Shown here piece after piece: positions 32,478 through 44,199 of a stretch of 64,000 nt of DNA (its first letter is position 1; the number at the start of each line of letters is the position of its first letter). Position numbers and translations under genes: made by a program. Location: assembly GCA_002335605.1 (NCBI GenBank), contig BEDY01000004.1, forward strand, positions 1,860,001 through 1,924,000. Direction: 5' to 3'. The notes under the pieces are model-generated. The model saw only the letters and a program-made list of their open reading frames with translations. It had not been told where the DNA came from and searched no databases. This DNA comes from Prillingera fragicola (lineage: Eukaryota > Basidiomycota > Tremellomycetes > Trichosporonales > Trichosporonaceae).

Positions 32478-33458
32478 AGCAAGCAAGGACTATTTAGACT
32501 GTACAAATGTGTATGACATGTATACTATTACCAGTACATCCGGACGGCCTAAGTCCACCTCTGTCTACCCGTTCAACATCAGCAGTACCCAGCTCCATGC
32601 CCCTTCTAATCAGTGGCGATGGATCCTCGGAGATAGGAGTAAGGGTAACGGTCACGTCCACTGAAACGGGGGTGACGTGTTGGTCGCTGGGGTTATAGAA
32701 CGCGGCAGTAACCACAGAGCGACAAATGAATCCCGCAGTAGCTGTGCAGTAGTGGTAGAAATAGAAGCATAGGTAGAATTGGAAACCAGGACTTGTTGCA
32801 TCCGAGAGAGTGCCCCCTCTTGTATCGGGTGTACGGGCACATGGACGTGTTGACCGCGCCAGTCTTTTTTCCTGACCTGAGCAGTAGTGGGCTGTCGGGG
32901 GTGGTTCCTTCCATCTGTTCGATTGTATCGGGAAAGGAGTCCCGGTTTCAAGACTATACTTTACCATACCTCGAAGCCAAGGTCCACCCACTATCCCCGC
33001 AGGTAATCGTGTAGGCAAGCATAAAGAAAGGTCTAGGTCAATCAAGGGATCCATGGGTCTGGGCCGCACAGTGGGATCATTCGGATTTGTGCAACTCTAG
33101 GCCATGGTCGTCTTGCTGCATGGTCCACTTTGCTGTGCCCCTGCAGTGTCAACGTGAGTCAAGGGTGCAGACTGGACACACTCTTCTTGCAGTAAACGAC
33201 AAGGTTCGAACTTACCGATGATGCACCGCTGGTAGAAGTGGCACGAAGCACACACTTTCCAGTCCAGTACCGAATCCAGCCCTGACCCACTTGACCGCAC
33301 ACGCGACGCGTACAGTGGAGCAAGAACTCCACAATCGAGTATCCTACCAGAGCACAAGGAGGATGCAAACACGGGTCGTCCCGCTTGTGTGTGTGACTGA
33401 GAGATACATAAGGCGACTGACTTGCTAAACCCATGCCCCCCCACCCCATCATTTGACC
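32478..33458. other. Intergenic region
   Basis: About 980 bases between two plus-strand genes. Open frames of up to 191 codons on the minus strand lack domains and are rejected. The right part is the promoter of the LPMO-CAP gene. Confidence 0.4.
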
Positions 33459-35452
33459 ATGTTTACCGTAGCAGCTGGGCTGCTCGCATTGCTGGCTCTG
33501 CCAGTCCACGGCCACGTCGCGATGTACAACGACGCCATGTATGGGTAAGTTTTTCTAATCCCTCCACATTGCACTAACAGCAGCAACACGGATGGCTCCT
33601 TTCCAGTCAACCCCCTGACCAACAAGACGATGGACCAGTGGTGGTTCCACGGCAGCATCAACAACCCTCCTGCGGAGGGCGTGATTGCCACCATTCCCTC
33701 TGGAGGGATTTACAATGGTGACATTTCATGTATTGCTGCCAACATTTCAAGTAGTGTATCCGCTTGCCCATTTGGCATCCACATGGGGCAGCAGCCCGAC
33801 GAGTTTGGAAACTCGGACGACAACGGTGCACTCCACACCATCGACAAGCCCGGCACACCGCTGGGCAAGCTTCAAGACGCTCGTGGCTGTGGTATTAGTA
33901 TAGCATACCAAAGCGATGCGTCACTACTCAAGCCCGAAGACTTTGTTGTGATCAGCGTAAACTACTCCTGCCCATGGTTCTCGGACACCGACTTTCACAT
34001 CCCCTCTGGACTGCCAGCATGCCCCCCCGGCGGGTGCCACTGCCAATGGGGGTGGGTCCACTCACCCAACGCTGGGTTGCCCGAGATGTACACGCGCATC
34101 TTCCGCTGCGATGTGACTGGCGAGATTGGCAGTGCCGCTCTGCCCAAGGGCCAAGTGGCACGCAAGTGCCCCATCGACAAAAATAATTGCACCGTTGCCG
34201 CCAAGCAGCCGCATTACTGGATCCAGCTCGAGGGGAACAACAACTTCCAGAGCAAGTACGACCCTCCGTTCTACAATGGCGACTATGGGTTTGCCGATGG
34301 AGCCCAGAGCGACATTTTCGCGACCGACGACGGCTCAAAGTGGAACAATAATTACTGCGACTGGGCCGACTGTCCAGTTCGGTACAAAGGCGAATGGAAG
34401 GGGTGGCCGCGTACAACGTATCAGCAGGACTCGTCACCACTTGAGATTGACGACTCGCTCAATATCGAGCTTCGACCAGGCTGCTATGCTCCCGGCACTC
34501 CAGGGCTTCCATTCATGTTTGCTACGGATGCCGACGGTCTGATCAACAACGACCCTACGCCCGAGGACCTCGCGGGCACAAGTGGCCATGCGAAGCGCAT
34601 CCTTGACTTTCACAACCAGTTCCGCGCTCAGTATGGGGTTCCAGCTTTGGTTTGGAACGAGACTTTGGCCAAAGAGAGGGCTTCTGTGACGGGGAAATGC
34701 AATTACGAGGTCACGAAGTACAACAATGTGTAAGTGTCAGTGAGTATTGTTCGTTCTGACGACCAGCTACGCGGCCTACGAAAAGTCCACAACCCAACCC
34801 AACCACAACATGAACGAGCTCCTGCAAATGTGGGCGCGCAACGATGGTAAGTGTGGAAGAGAAGAAGCTTGCTGAGAGAACAGGGAACCAGCAAAGCGGC
34901 CCAGACGGCAGAATGGACAATCTTGCCAAGATGATTTGGGCCAAAGCCTCGTCGGTGGGGTGTGGCTGGAGCATCTGGTGCGGCAACGACGATCCGTCAT
35001 GGCCATCGAAAATGATCTTTGACTGCGGCTACGACCCACTGGATGGGGATTTCAGCGAGAACCAGCCCAAGTTCATTCAGGAGAATACCATTGCCAACTC
35101 GACGGGTCCGCACGGCAGGCCGTTCTACGGCGATGCCGCTATTGGCGTTGATGAACCGAGTCCTGGTGTTGCTGCAAGTGGAGCTTCAGCTGCTCTCGCC
35201 AGTTCCTCGTCTCCTCCCATGACGGACTCCGCCGCCCACGCGCCCACGGTGGCACCTGTTGTGAATCTCAACGCTGCGGCCCCCTCGAACGCAGTCATGG
35301 ACGTCAGCGGCGGGGTTGGTCCGTCTGGCGCGCCCATGGATGTGGACTTGAGCAAACCTTCCGAAAGTGTCTCGACTGCGGGCTCTTCTGCCAGCTCTGG
35401 CCCCGCTGTGAGTGGCAAAAAGCACTGCCGCCGTTCGCGCCGCCTGCACTAG
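33459..35452 (+). CDS. Secreted AA14-type LPMO fused to a CAP/PR-1 domain
   Basis: Four exons, 33459-33544, 33581-34729, 34767-34846 and 34884-35452, encode 627 aa. The signal peptide MFTVAAGLLALLALPVHG ends just before H19, which becomes the N-terminal histidine of a copper brace (HVAMYNDAMYG). The next ~300 residues match AA14 lytic polysaccharide monooxygenases: MDQWWFHGSINNPPAEG, a candidate second brace histidine H114 in ALHTI, CPPGGCHCQWGWVHSP, and KQPHYWIQLEGNNNF. From about residue 366 a CAP domain follows: RILDFHNQFRAQYGVPALVW, then MIWAKASSVGCGW, then FDCGYDPLDGDF. A Ser/Ala/Pro tail of ~110 residues ends in a basic RRSRRLH. AA14 enzymes are known for copper-dependent oxidation of polysaccharides; CAP proteins bind sterols or lipids, or have wall roles. 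I know of no established fusion of the two. Confidence 0.85.
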
Positions 35453-35689
35453 GTTTCGTCCAAGCGCTGGCGCCAGGACATTCTATGTACCGTCTATTCA
35501 TACTTGATACCCAAAGTCATACCCATAACAGTCGCTCAATACCCATACCCCGCAGTGACATGTATCTAATACCCATTGAAGTAGGCAGACTGACAATGAC
35601 AAAAAATTACATTAACGAAGAGGCTTCGCCTCCCTGCGCATCTACGATACAAGATTGTTTTCTATGGCTACACGTTTAGTATATTCTTC

Positions 35690-38600
35690 CTATAACCCCA
35701 AGCTCAGGCTCCAAGGGCTTTTCTGTTCGCTCCCAGGTGTCAAGTCTCCCGTGTCCACTGGCGTCCCTCCTCCAGTCATTTTCAGCCTCAATCCCACCAT
35801 GTCTTGCAGTATCCCTCCCTGCCAGTCTTCAACGCTGCGGCGGCGCGAAAATGCGTCGGCAGCCGTACGCATTTTTGTTATCAGGTCTGGGAGTCGATAT
35901 GGTTTGATCACCACTGGAAGGTCAGCACTGTTGCTCATGGATGGCTCACCGTCATTCATGCCCGCTGCGAGAGCATTCTCCTTTTGCCCCTGTCGCGCAT
36001 TTCCCGTCAGGGCGATAACGAGCTGGGGTCGCAGAAGACCGTCACGCTCTGCTTCGCGAATATGTTTGACGGCAGTGAGACCGTCCATAATAGGCATTTC
36101 GAGATCCATCAGCACGACGTGGTACGCGACCGCCTCTGCGCCTCCATATCGCGCGCGCCGGTTGCCTTCGTGCAGCAACACGAGCGCCTCCTGCCCGTTA
36201 TTAGCCGTGTCGCACTGGAATCCGGCCTTGACGAGCTGGCGCTTGAGTACAGTCTGGTTGATAATGTTGTCCTCGACGACCAGGACGTGCAGCGGGGGAT
36301 ACCCGGCGCCAGCGGCTGCCAGCCATTCGGAGCTGTAATCGCTCAGCGCCGAGGGGCTGATTAGTGGTGGCTCTCCTGGTGACGATGGCGGTAGCGTAGC
36401 CGCTTTAGTAGGGGCCGTGGGCGACGGCGTCTCCGCAAGCGCACCGACAGTAACCCGAAGGTAGACGTGGAAGGTCGACCCTATGCCGACCTCGGACACG
36501 ACGGTGATTCCGCCACCCAGCAGTTCGGCAATGCTCTTGCAGATGAACAGGCCGAGTCCCGAGCCACCGAACCGTGTGTGGATCATCTTATTACCCTCTG
36601 GATTGTCAGCCAAGCTCAAACAGTGCTACTTACGGTGGAAACCCTTGAACAGGCGAGCACGCTCAGCGGCGCTGATGCCGGGGCCAGAGTCGCTGACGCT
36701 AATGTACAGGTAGATTGGCGTATCGACATCCAGCGGTGTAAACTTGCCGTTGCTCGCATTTGGCAACGGTGGCACATGGGTGCCCGGCTCTGGAGGACGC
36801 ACGCTCACGTCGTAGTGGACGTTGACCAAACGTGTCGCTGAGATCTGCGTGAAGCGAATGGCATTCGAAATGAGGTTGGAAACGACCTGGCCGACCCGTA
36901 CGGGATCCGTCCGGATGATGCTAATCCCGAGCCTGTCAAAGGAGGATCCAAACGAGATTGACAGGTCGACGCGCTTCATGCGCGCCTCGGACGAGAAGAC
37001 GCTCAGCATCTTGCGAGACTCGCGGTGAATGTCCATGTCCAGGTCGTGGAAGGATAACATCTGGCGCTGGAGGCTGGCGAGGGACAGCACGTCGCCAGCA
37101 ATGCGTTCCTGCACAAGACCGCACTGGTAGATGCCTGTTGTCAACAAACACAACGTACGTTCACTTACTATCCAGGGCGCCAACATCTTCCTCGAGGTCG
37201 TTGAGCAGTGCCGGAGACGGGTAGAAACCGCCCGAGGAGAAACGCAGCTGCTCCCTGAGCGCGACAAGGTTCTCCTTGACGAGCGACGCACACTGCAGAA
37301 TTGCTGACACTGGCGTACGAATCTCGTGCGAGATAAGGTCGACCAAAAACTCTTGATGCTGCTTGCTTTCTTCTGCCTCGATACGGCGGCGCTCGACCTC
37401 GAGAATCTGCTCCGAAAACAGCTGCTCTAGCTTGGCGCGCTTCTTGCCTAGCTGCATGTGCAGATGTACGCGGAGAAGCAACTCTTTCGAGTGGAACGGC
37501 TTGGGAAGATAGTCGTCCACGCCGGCGAGGTAGGCTTCAACACGCGAGTTGTCGTCTGATGCCGCGGACGTAACGACAAATGGCACGAATTTGGTCGGTT
37601 CTTGGTCCCTCAGCGCGCAGAGTACCTCAAGACCCCCCATCTGGCGCATGAGCAAGTCGCACAGCACCAGGTCGGGCGGGTTGGCGAGCGCAAGTGCCAC
37701 GGCTTCGGGACCCGAAGCCGCTTCAACGACAGTACAGAACGGCGCAAACACAAGCTTGATATACTCGCGCTCATCGCGATCCTCGTCTACGACGAGAAGC
37801 ACGTCGCTGCGCTCAAACACGAGCGCACCGCCAAAGGAAATGCCCGAGGCGCTGGACGCCGAGTCGGCCGTAACGGCGTCGCCGTTGGGGATCCAGCTGA
37901 CGACCTCCTTGGCCGTCTGCCGCGAGAAGGCACCAAGCGGTACGAGCCCGCCCGCGACTTGCTCGCTTGCACGCCGATTCAGTGGAATTCGCGCAACAAG
38001 CGTCATGCCATGCGGTGCGCTCTCGGAGCCCGTGTCGGGCGGCACAGACTTGATGAGGAGCTGCCCACCGTGTAGCCTCATAATCTCACGGGCGAGGGCG
38101 AGGCCCACGACGGCACCGTCGGCGCCAAACGCGTCTAGCGTCGTCTGCGCACGCTGCACCCAGTCGGTGACTGACTCGTTGTCGCTGCCAACAATGGGGT
38201 TGCCCGTGTCGGTGACGGAGAGAAAGGCATGTTCGGCGTCATAATGGAGTTCAACGCGAATGCCTGTTTCAGTGTACTTGAGCGCGTTCACTAGAAGGTG
38301 GCAGACGACCATTTCCATGAGGGCCGAGTCGACATTCACGGGCTGGTTACGCGGCTCGATGTCCACGGCGAGTTGCACCTTGAGCCGCTCTGTTGCTGGG
38401 CGGAAAAAAGCGACGATTTCAGAGACAAACGCTCCCAGCTCGATTGGGGTAAACCGCGTCGTGACCTGCCCTGCTTCCATGCGGCTGAAGTCGAGCATCG
38501 AGGACACCAGTCCCTGTAGGCGATGAACGTTGCGCACGGCCAGAGTAAGCTTTTGCCTTTGCTGGGGGGACAGCTCTGTGTCCTCAAGATCCTCGAGCGG

Positions 38601-41008
38601 GCCTGCGATGAGCGTGAGCGGGGAGCGAAACTCGTGGGCGGATGCACGGAACAGTGTGGCCTTTGCGCGCTCCAGCTTTTCCCTTTCAGCGCGCCGGTTC
38701 CACTCCTCTTCATATGCCAGCACAGACGTGAGGGCCACGCCGATGTGCCCGCGAATGACCTGGATCCAGTCCTCGTAGTCGCTGTCGAGGGGCCGATAGA
38801 CATTGAGCCCCAAGATGATGACTGCAGGGGGAATATCTGCAGAAGCCTCGGAGGAGACGGGGATGACTATCGCCATATCGGGCAGCTCTTCCCAGTGACG
38901 TAAAGTAAAGCCTTGAACAATCTGGGAGCAGTCGTCCACTACGACGCACTGACGGGTGGAGAGGGCCAGGGCGATGGGCCAAGTCGTTGACGGACCGTCG
39001 ACCTGGAGTGTGCGACGGACGTTGGGGCGGCTGTGGGCCCAAAGAGGAGGGGTTCCGCTAGCGGAACTGGGAGAGCCGAGGTGGGGAATAGGAGAAGGGT
39101 GAGCTGGAATGGAGTACTCCTTGACGGACGCGGGCTGGTGTGGGATAGGGTCAGGACGCTGAGGGGTCTCGGTGCCAACGTCGGGGCTGGGCAGTGGGTC
39201 GTTGGTCGGCATGAAGCTCGCTCGGGTAGATTTGGGGAGTGAGAGTGTCAGCTCGTTGGGAGCCCCAGGGTGGCCGGCTGGGACACCCACTGTGGTCTCG
39301 AGTACGAGGTCCACGATGGTCTGCTCGTCGTCGTCCCCGGGTGTCTCGGGCACCGGTGTCGACATGCTCTGAGAACGCTCCGTGTTGTTGCCTTGCCTTG
39401 CTCGCTCCTTAACACTGTAGCACAAAAGGAACGGCGCTTCAGCTGGACACCGCTCGGTGACGTCCGCGAGCGCTTCATAGTATTCTCGCGATGTGCGCGC
39501 AAGTGACAACCTCTCGACAATGTCGCGCGTCGTGTCAAGCCGTCGTTCGGCCAGCACCTTTGCCGTGGTATCCAGCGAGGGGTTGTAAACGCCCACAACC
39601 TTCTGATCGGCACCGACAATAGGAATTAGACTGAACGTCTGGTATCGCTCGACAAACCGGCCGCGATCATTGCGCTGATGAAGAATGAGGTCGTTCTCGT
39701 GATGTATAGGCTCGCCAGCCATGGCGCGGTCAAAGAATGGCTTGAGCGCGGAGAAGAGCGGTGCCCAGGCCACGGCAAGTGGTAATCCAAAGCACTTTGG
39801 GTGGTCGACTAGCACGGAGTAGGCTTGGTTGCTGGCGTGTCAGCTGCGTGTCTGCCTCCGAGAGACTCACTAGCACATGACATGCTCCGGCCCGATGTAA
39901 ACCACGTCCTGCGTAAAGGACGAGAAAGCAACACCAACCATGGCCTTGATCTCTGGTGCCCACTGCTCGCGCGGGCCTGCTGGCGTCTTTGACCAATCGA
40001 CCTCGTCAATGAGGAGATGGCACTGCTGCGTGTAGATGTGTTTCCTCGCCTCATCGGCAAGCTGCACATTGCGCGTGGGCCTGTTCGTAAACATGACCGA
40101 GTGCGTCGTGGGCGGCAGCGAACTGTTGTGCAGCGCAGTCGGACCAGCTATTGCCGTCGGCGGAGCAACAGGCAGCGCCGTGTTCTGCGACGCAGCAGGC
40201 GACGACACATCGCGCTCGCGCCCTGGCGCAATGGCAGTCAAGATGACATAGGTGTGAGTCGCTCCGGGCTGCAGCGGCCTCCGTGACTTGACAAATTCGA
40301 TGGCCAACGGCGGGGAAATCTTGCGATCCAGCTCGAGGCCGAACACGCTCGACGTCGACGGCGTGAGTGTGCCGACGACATAGTCGCCCTCTGCCCACTC
40401 CTGGAATGCCGCCAGAGCATGGCGTCCGACCAGCTCTTCGAGCCGCCACCCTTGAGAGATGCGCGCCCATCGATTGTTGGACCAGACCATGGGTGGGAAG
40501 CTCGTCAAGGGCGCCGACACTGGAGCTACGCGGATTGCCGCTGGGTGCTTGGAGATGTTGGTAATGGTGCCCATTTTGGGGATCCGGTCGCCAGATCCGC
40601 TTGTACTTGCTGGCATGGCACTGGCCGAGCCCGATTCGTTGCTCGTGTCCTCATCGCCGCTAGTTGCAAGGGTGATGGTGTCTGCGCCGGGCGAGAGAGG
40701 CTGCGGGGGCTGCGCTGCCTGCGTTGCGGCTCGAACACGCAGAACAAATGCTGGGAATGGATATGCCTGTGAAAGTCAGCGATGCCCATGGATGGAGGTT
40801 GCGTGACACCCACCTCTAGATATTCAGTTGGTATCTTGCCTACCACTTCATGCTCGATCTGCTCTTGAGGGAGTGTCATGGCGTCGAGCTCGCCGTGAGC
40901 GAGGAGCGGGGACCTATTGATGGGAGTGGAATGTTCCGTCGTGGTAATGTCGTGAGCATGCACAAGTGATGGTGCACGGCCTTGGGGTGATGGAGGCCTG
41001 GGAATCAT
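35690..41008 (-). CDS. Double hybrid histidine kinase (Tco2-like)
   Basis: Five minus-strand exons, 41008-40814, 40766-39871, 39831-37169, 37134-36634 and 36597-35690, encode 1720 aa. The order is: a PAS-like N-terminal region (about 90-480); a first kinase core with phospho-acceptor H763 (SAHEFRSPLTLI) and N-box HLLVNALKYT; a first receiver with D1089 (LVLCDLLM); a second HisKA with H1199 (LISHEIRTPVSAIL); its ATPase with SDSGPGIS and GGSGLGLFI; and a second receiver with D1583 (VVLMDLEMP) and a conserved KPY lysine. Two kinase-receiver sets in one chain is the plan of Cryptococcus Tco2. It would feed an Ypd1-type phosphotransfer protein and HOG-type signalling. The first ATPase lacks a clear G2 box, so that half may be a regulated pseudokinase. 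No membrane segment is present. Confidence 0.9.
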
Positions 41009-41111
41009 CCTCGGTTGATGCTGCGATGGCGGCAGTGGTGGTGGGCTGCTGGTCCGCCGCCCCGTAAAAGGGTTTGGGTCGGCGGCTGTTGGCGTTGGTG
41101 GTGGCTGACAT
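40914..41111 (-). promoter_or_regulatory. Overlapping upstream ORF at the histidine kinase start
   Basis: An ATG at 41111 opens a 65-codon frame (MSATTNANSRRPKPFYG...) that runs to 40914, out of frame with and past the main ATG at 41008. If the mRNA starts upstream of 41111, ribosomes would meet this ORF first. It may reduce translation of the kinase, or it may be the real N-terminus joined by an intron I cannot see. Confidence 0.3.
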
Positions 41112-41414
41112 AAAATCCCTACAGAACCTGTACGCCGCCCATTGTTGATGGTACCCCGGTCGTCGGTGCCCGTGTGCCGCTCTTGTCAGTCGGGCAGTCT
41201 GTCTGCATGCATGCATGCGCGTTGCTTGCTCGTCCTCCACCAACCCCGCCGAGCAGAGTGGGCTGGGCTGACCCCAGGCACAGGAACAAGAGGGCGTACA
41301 AGCTTACATAATTACATAGTTTGCAGTATCTGGTTACAAGGGGGTCCCCGCGGCATGGGGTTTTTTTTCCCTGTACAGCTTTGGTGAAATAAAAATGTGT
41401 TTTAGATACTTTAC
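41009..41414. other. Upstream region of the histidine kinase and boundary to repeat DNA
   Basis: About 400 bases. The first part is the promoter and 5' UTR of the histidine kinase. From about 41340 on, the sequence becomes C-rich and unlike the left part of the window, marking the beginning of the repeat block. A run of eight T follows a GGGG near 41355-41368. Confidence 0.5.
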
Positions 41415-41764
41415 AGGGCCCTGGGGGGCTCAGGCCCTCGCCCGCCCCTGCAGGCAACCCCTCGCCCGGCCCCCCGCCCCCTCGCCAGCCCACCGTAGTG
41501 AATTCCCGGACCCTTTTCCAAATCCTCCGCCAGGCTCAATCCCCTTGCCCGGGGGTTAGCCCCTCGCCCGGCCTCCAACCTCGCCCGGGGTCCCGCACCT
41601 TGCCTGACACCCCCCCCGTCTCTCTCGATGATGTCTCGCCTTGTCTTATCTCACCTGTCGGGCGCGCCCGTTGGGCCAAATGTTTCTTGCCGAGCCCAAC
41701 CGCGCGCTGGTCTCTCTTCTGTTAATATACCATGAACCATGATCCTCCGGGGCGTTTCGACACC
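41415..41764. repeat. ~355-bp dispersed direct repeat, copy 1
   Basis: A C-rich unit (repeated CTCGCCCGG-like words) is followed by TCTCTCGATGATGTCTCGCC, the palindrome GGGCGCGCCC at 41660-41669, and TTAATATACCATGAACCATG, ending TTTCGACACC. It recurs 546 bases downstream with few changes. There is no coding sequence. Confidence 0.85.
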
Positions 41765-41959
41765 TTTGTCACGATCCAGCCCGAGTTTGCTTCCGTAGTT
41801 CATATACTTCCGTAGTCTTTCGACCACGCGACCTCCACTTGGAGTCCCCGCGGTGGCATTTGGCCGGTGCAACGCACCGTGCAGCGAACAACTTGTATCG
41901 CATGTAGCGTTGTACTCTAAGCCATGTTACTTTGAGTCTAGTCCAGTCTATTCGACGCA

Positions 41960-42310
41960 CCTCCCCTGGGGCGCTCGGGCCCTCACCCGGGGGGGCGGGC
42001 GACCCCTCGCCCAGCCCTTGGCCACCTCGCCCGCCCACTGTAGCGAATTCGCGGACCCTTTTCCAAATCCTCCGCCAGGCACAATCCCCTCGCCCGGGGG
42101 TCCACCCCTCGCCCGGCCTCCAACCTCGCCCGGGGTCCCGCACCTCGCCCGACCCCCCCCCCCCTCTCTCTCGATGATGTCTCGCCTTGTCTTATCTCAC
42201 CTGTCGGGCGCGCCCGTTGGGACAATTGTTTCTTGCCGAGCCCAACCGCGCGCTGGTCTCTCTTCTGTTAATATACCATGAACCATGATCCTCCGGGGCG
42301 TTTCGACACC
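41960..42310. repeat. ~355-bp dispersed direct repeat, copy 2
   Basis: Second copy of the unit at 41415-41764, offset 546 bases, with the same order of C-rich block, GATGATGTCTCGCC, the palindrome (42206-42215) and the TTAATATACC tail. The copies differ mainly in the C-rich block, so the duplication is not very recent or is under uneven drift. It runs directly into the next array. Confidence 0.85.
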
Positions 42311-42800
42311 TTCTCTATTCTGGCTTGACCGGCGCGCCCGTTGGGGGGGTTTTGCTGTCGAGTTACCGCCGCACTATCTGAAGTGTGAGGGACCATCCTC
42401 CGGTTTCCAGAACGCCTTCCCTCGTCCCTCAATACTCGTTTGACCGGCGCGCCCTTTGGGGGGGTTTTGCTGTCAAGTTACTGCGACACTGCCCGAACTC
42501 TGAGGGAGCATCCTCCGGTTTCCAGAACGCCTTCCCTCATCCCTCATTCCTCATACTGGCTTGACCGGCGGGCCCGTTGGGGGGTTTTTCCTGTGCTCAC
42601 TGCCAACAGAAGACGACACACGGCATCATTCTACGGTTCTTCCCACAGCTACTCCAGTTCTGGCTTGACGGGCGCGCCCTTTGGCTGGGATTCACAGTTG
42701 ACAGACTACGAGAGGTATGTTACATCGTCCCCCAGTTTCCGCAACAGCGTCCCTTATACTGGCTTGACGGCCGTGGCCGATAGGGGGCGTTTGATTGTCG
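42311..42800. repeat. Degenerate ~100-120-bp tandem array with GGCGCGCC core
   Basis: Five diverged units each start near TGGCTTGACCGGCGCGCCCG followed by TTGGGGG or CTTTGG, with cores near 42331, 42445, 42566, 42670 and 42770. Between cores, CATCCTCCGGTTTCCAGAAC and CTTCCCTC words repeat. The last core has decayed to GGCCGTGGCC. Spacing falls from about 115-120 to about 100 bases along the array. Confidence 0.8.
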
Positions 42801-42942
42801 GCAGACTACGACTGTCCGACGTGTGCGACATCATTGTCTGGGTGTCTCCAACATCTTCCGCTCCACTGGGCGGAGGCTTGTCCCGAACGAACAAACAGTA
42901 CGTTGTTCAAACAACGGGCGCGCCTGCAGACTGACCACAACG

Positions 42943-42994
42943 ACGCCAAACGCTCACGCCAAACGCTCACGCCAAACGCTCACGCCAAACGCTC
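42943..42994. repeat. 13-bp tandem repeat, four copies
   Basis: ACGCCAAACGCTC is repeated four times head to tail, lying between two GGGCGCGCC palindromes at about 42916 and 43013-43022. Confidence 0.9.
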
Positions 42995-43022
42995 TTCTCT
43001 AAATGTGTAGTAGGGCGCGCCC

Positions 43023-44195
43023 GGGATCAGCGGCTCAGTCTGGCCACTGGCCACAGCTTATTTTTGCCACAGTAGCGTGCGACAGTCCTCCATTGCCAAA
43101 ACAAGAAACGCAGGTGGTTAGGTAACTGGATGCTGAGTGGAGCTCCCGCAGCAACTTAGCCATAGAATGACGAAATTTCATTGTATGCATGCCACATGCA
43201 TGGTGAATGTGGGGTGAGAGACAGAATATTCCATTGGACATCATTGAAGCGTTTTACCTTTATCGTGTTGCCCCTGCACTCAACTGACTGTCACGATTTA
43301 CCAGGCACCACCCTTCCGTTGGGTGACCACCATGGCCAAAACTAGTATTTTAGTGGAAACATCGTGAAACATGGTTGAGTCAACAATAGTCATGTGTCCA
43401 GCCTTCACACTCATGCCACAGCTGTCAGTACACATGTCAGTGATATTAAAGTATGCATGTGGCCGGAACGTTAGACCAGTTCATGAATCGGTGAGACCAA
43501 CATGCCGCGCAGCCCACTCGTTCGAACAGTACCCTACCTACGCCCTCCGTGGGGGTTTGATCTGCCTGGTGAATCGTATCCCTTGCCACGCCGAGCTCGG
43601 CCTCTTGATCGTCCTCTGCGCGAACACCTTGTTGTTCAAATTGATGCCCGTGATCCGGAAATGATGGTGAGTTTGTGAAGAAGATTGTTTTTGATGACAG
43701 GAAATAGTTCGGGCCGGCTTTCACGGCTGCAAGAATGCTCTACGCGATGATTCGGGCAACCTTGGGGCTCTAGTTTACCACCTCTCGGCGCAGCATTGCC
43801 TTGGGGCCATGACTATGCGTTACTATGACGTCGCTCCCAACAGCCGCCAAATCACTATCCCGCATTGGGATGCCGATTGCGCTGATGGATCCGGGGCCGA
43901 TTCTCGTTGCGACTGCTGCTTTGAGCTTGGGCGAGCTTGTGTTGTCCCCGTCGCCCGGAACTCGCTGTCGCCCATGAATATAGTGCCCGACGGTGATTGC
44001 CTTGGTTGCTGGCATGATCAACAGCCTTGCTCCTTACGCAGACACCTCATTCAAGGCCGTGTCCGTGCCATCCCCTTGCGCCCAGCATGTCGTGGGCGCA
44101 GACTAAACTCGGCCTCCAAGGTATCACCCCCAAACGTGCGCCGATCTCCTCGCTTCCCTGGCCCTAAGCCCTGAACTGTCATGTACTACTGTACT
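43023..44195. other. Gene-poor stretch inside the repeat block
   Basis: About 1.2 kb without a supported gene. Frames of 80-120 codons exist (43371-43664 plus, 43446-43724 minus, 43770-44021 minus), but none has a recognisable domain. They could be remains of a decayed gene or transposon. No terminal repeat was found around them. Confidence 0.4.
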
Positions 44196-44199
44196 GTCG

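Noticed and set aside
33459..35452. Two separate genes (LPMO and CAP protein) misjoined
   Set aside because: The junction lies within a continuous exon-2 frame with no stop, start or promoter-like gap between the domains.
42943..42994. CRISPR-like array
   Set aside because: The 13-bp units are directly adjacent without spacers, and the organism is eukaryotic.
43371..44021. Possible decayed transposase frames
   Set aside because: Short frames with one helix-turn-helix-like stretch but no catalytic triad, terminal inverted repeats or target duplication; not reported as an element.
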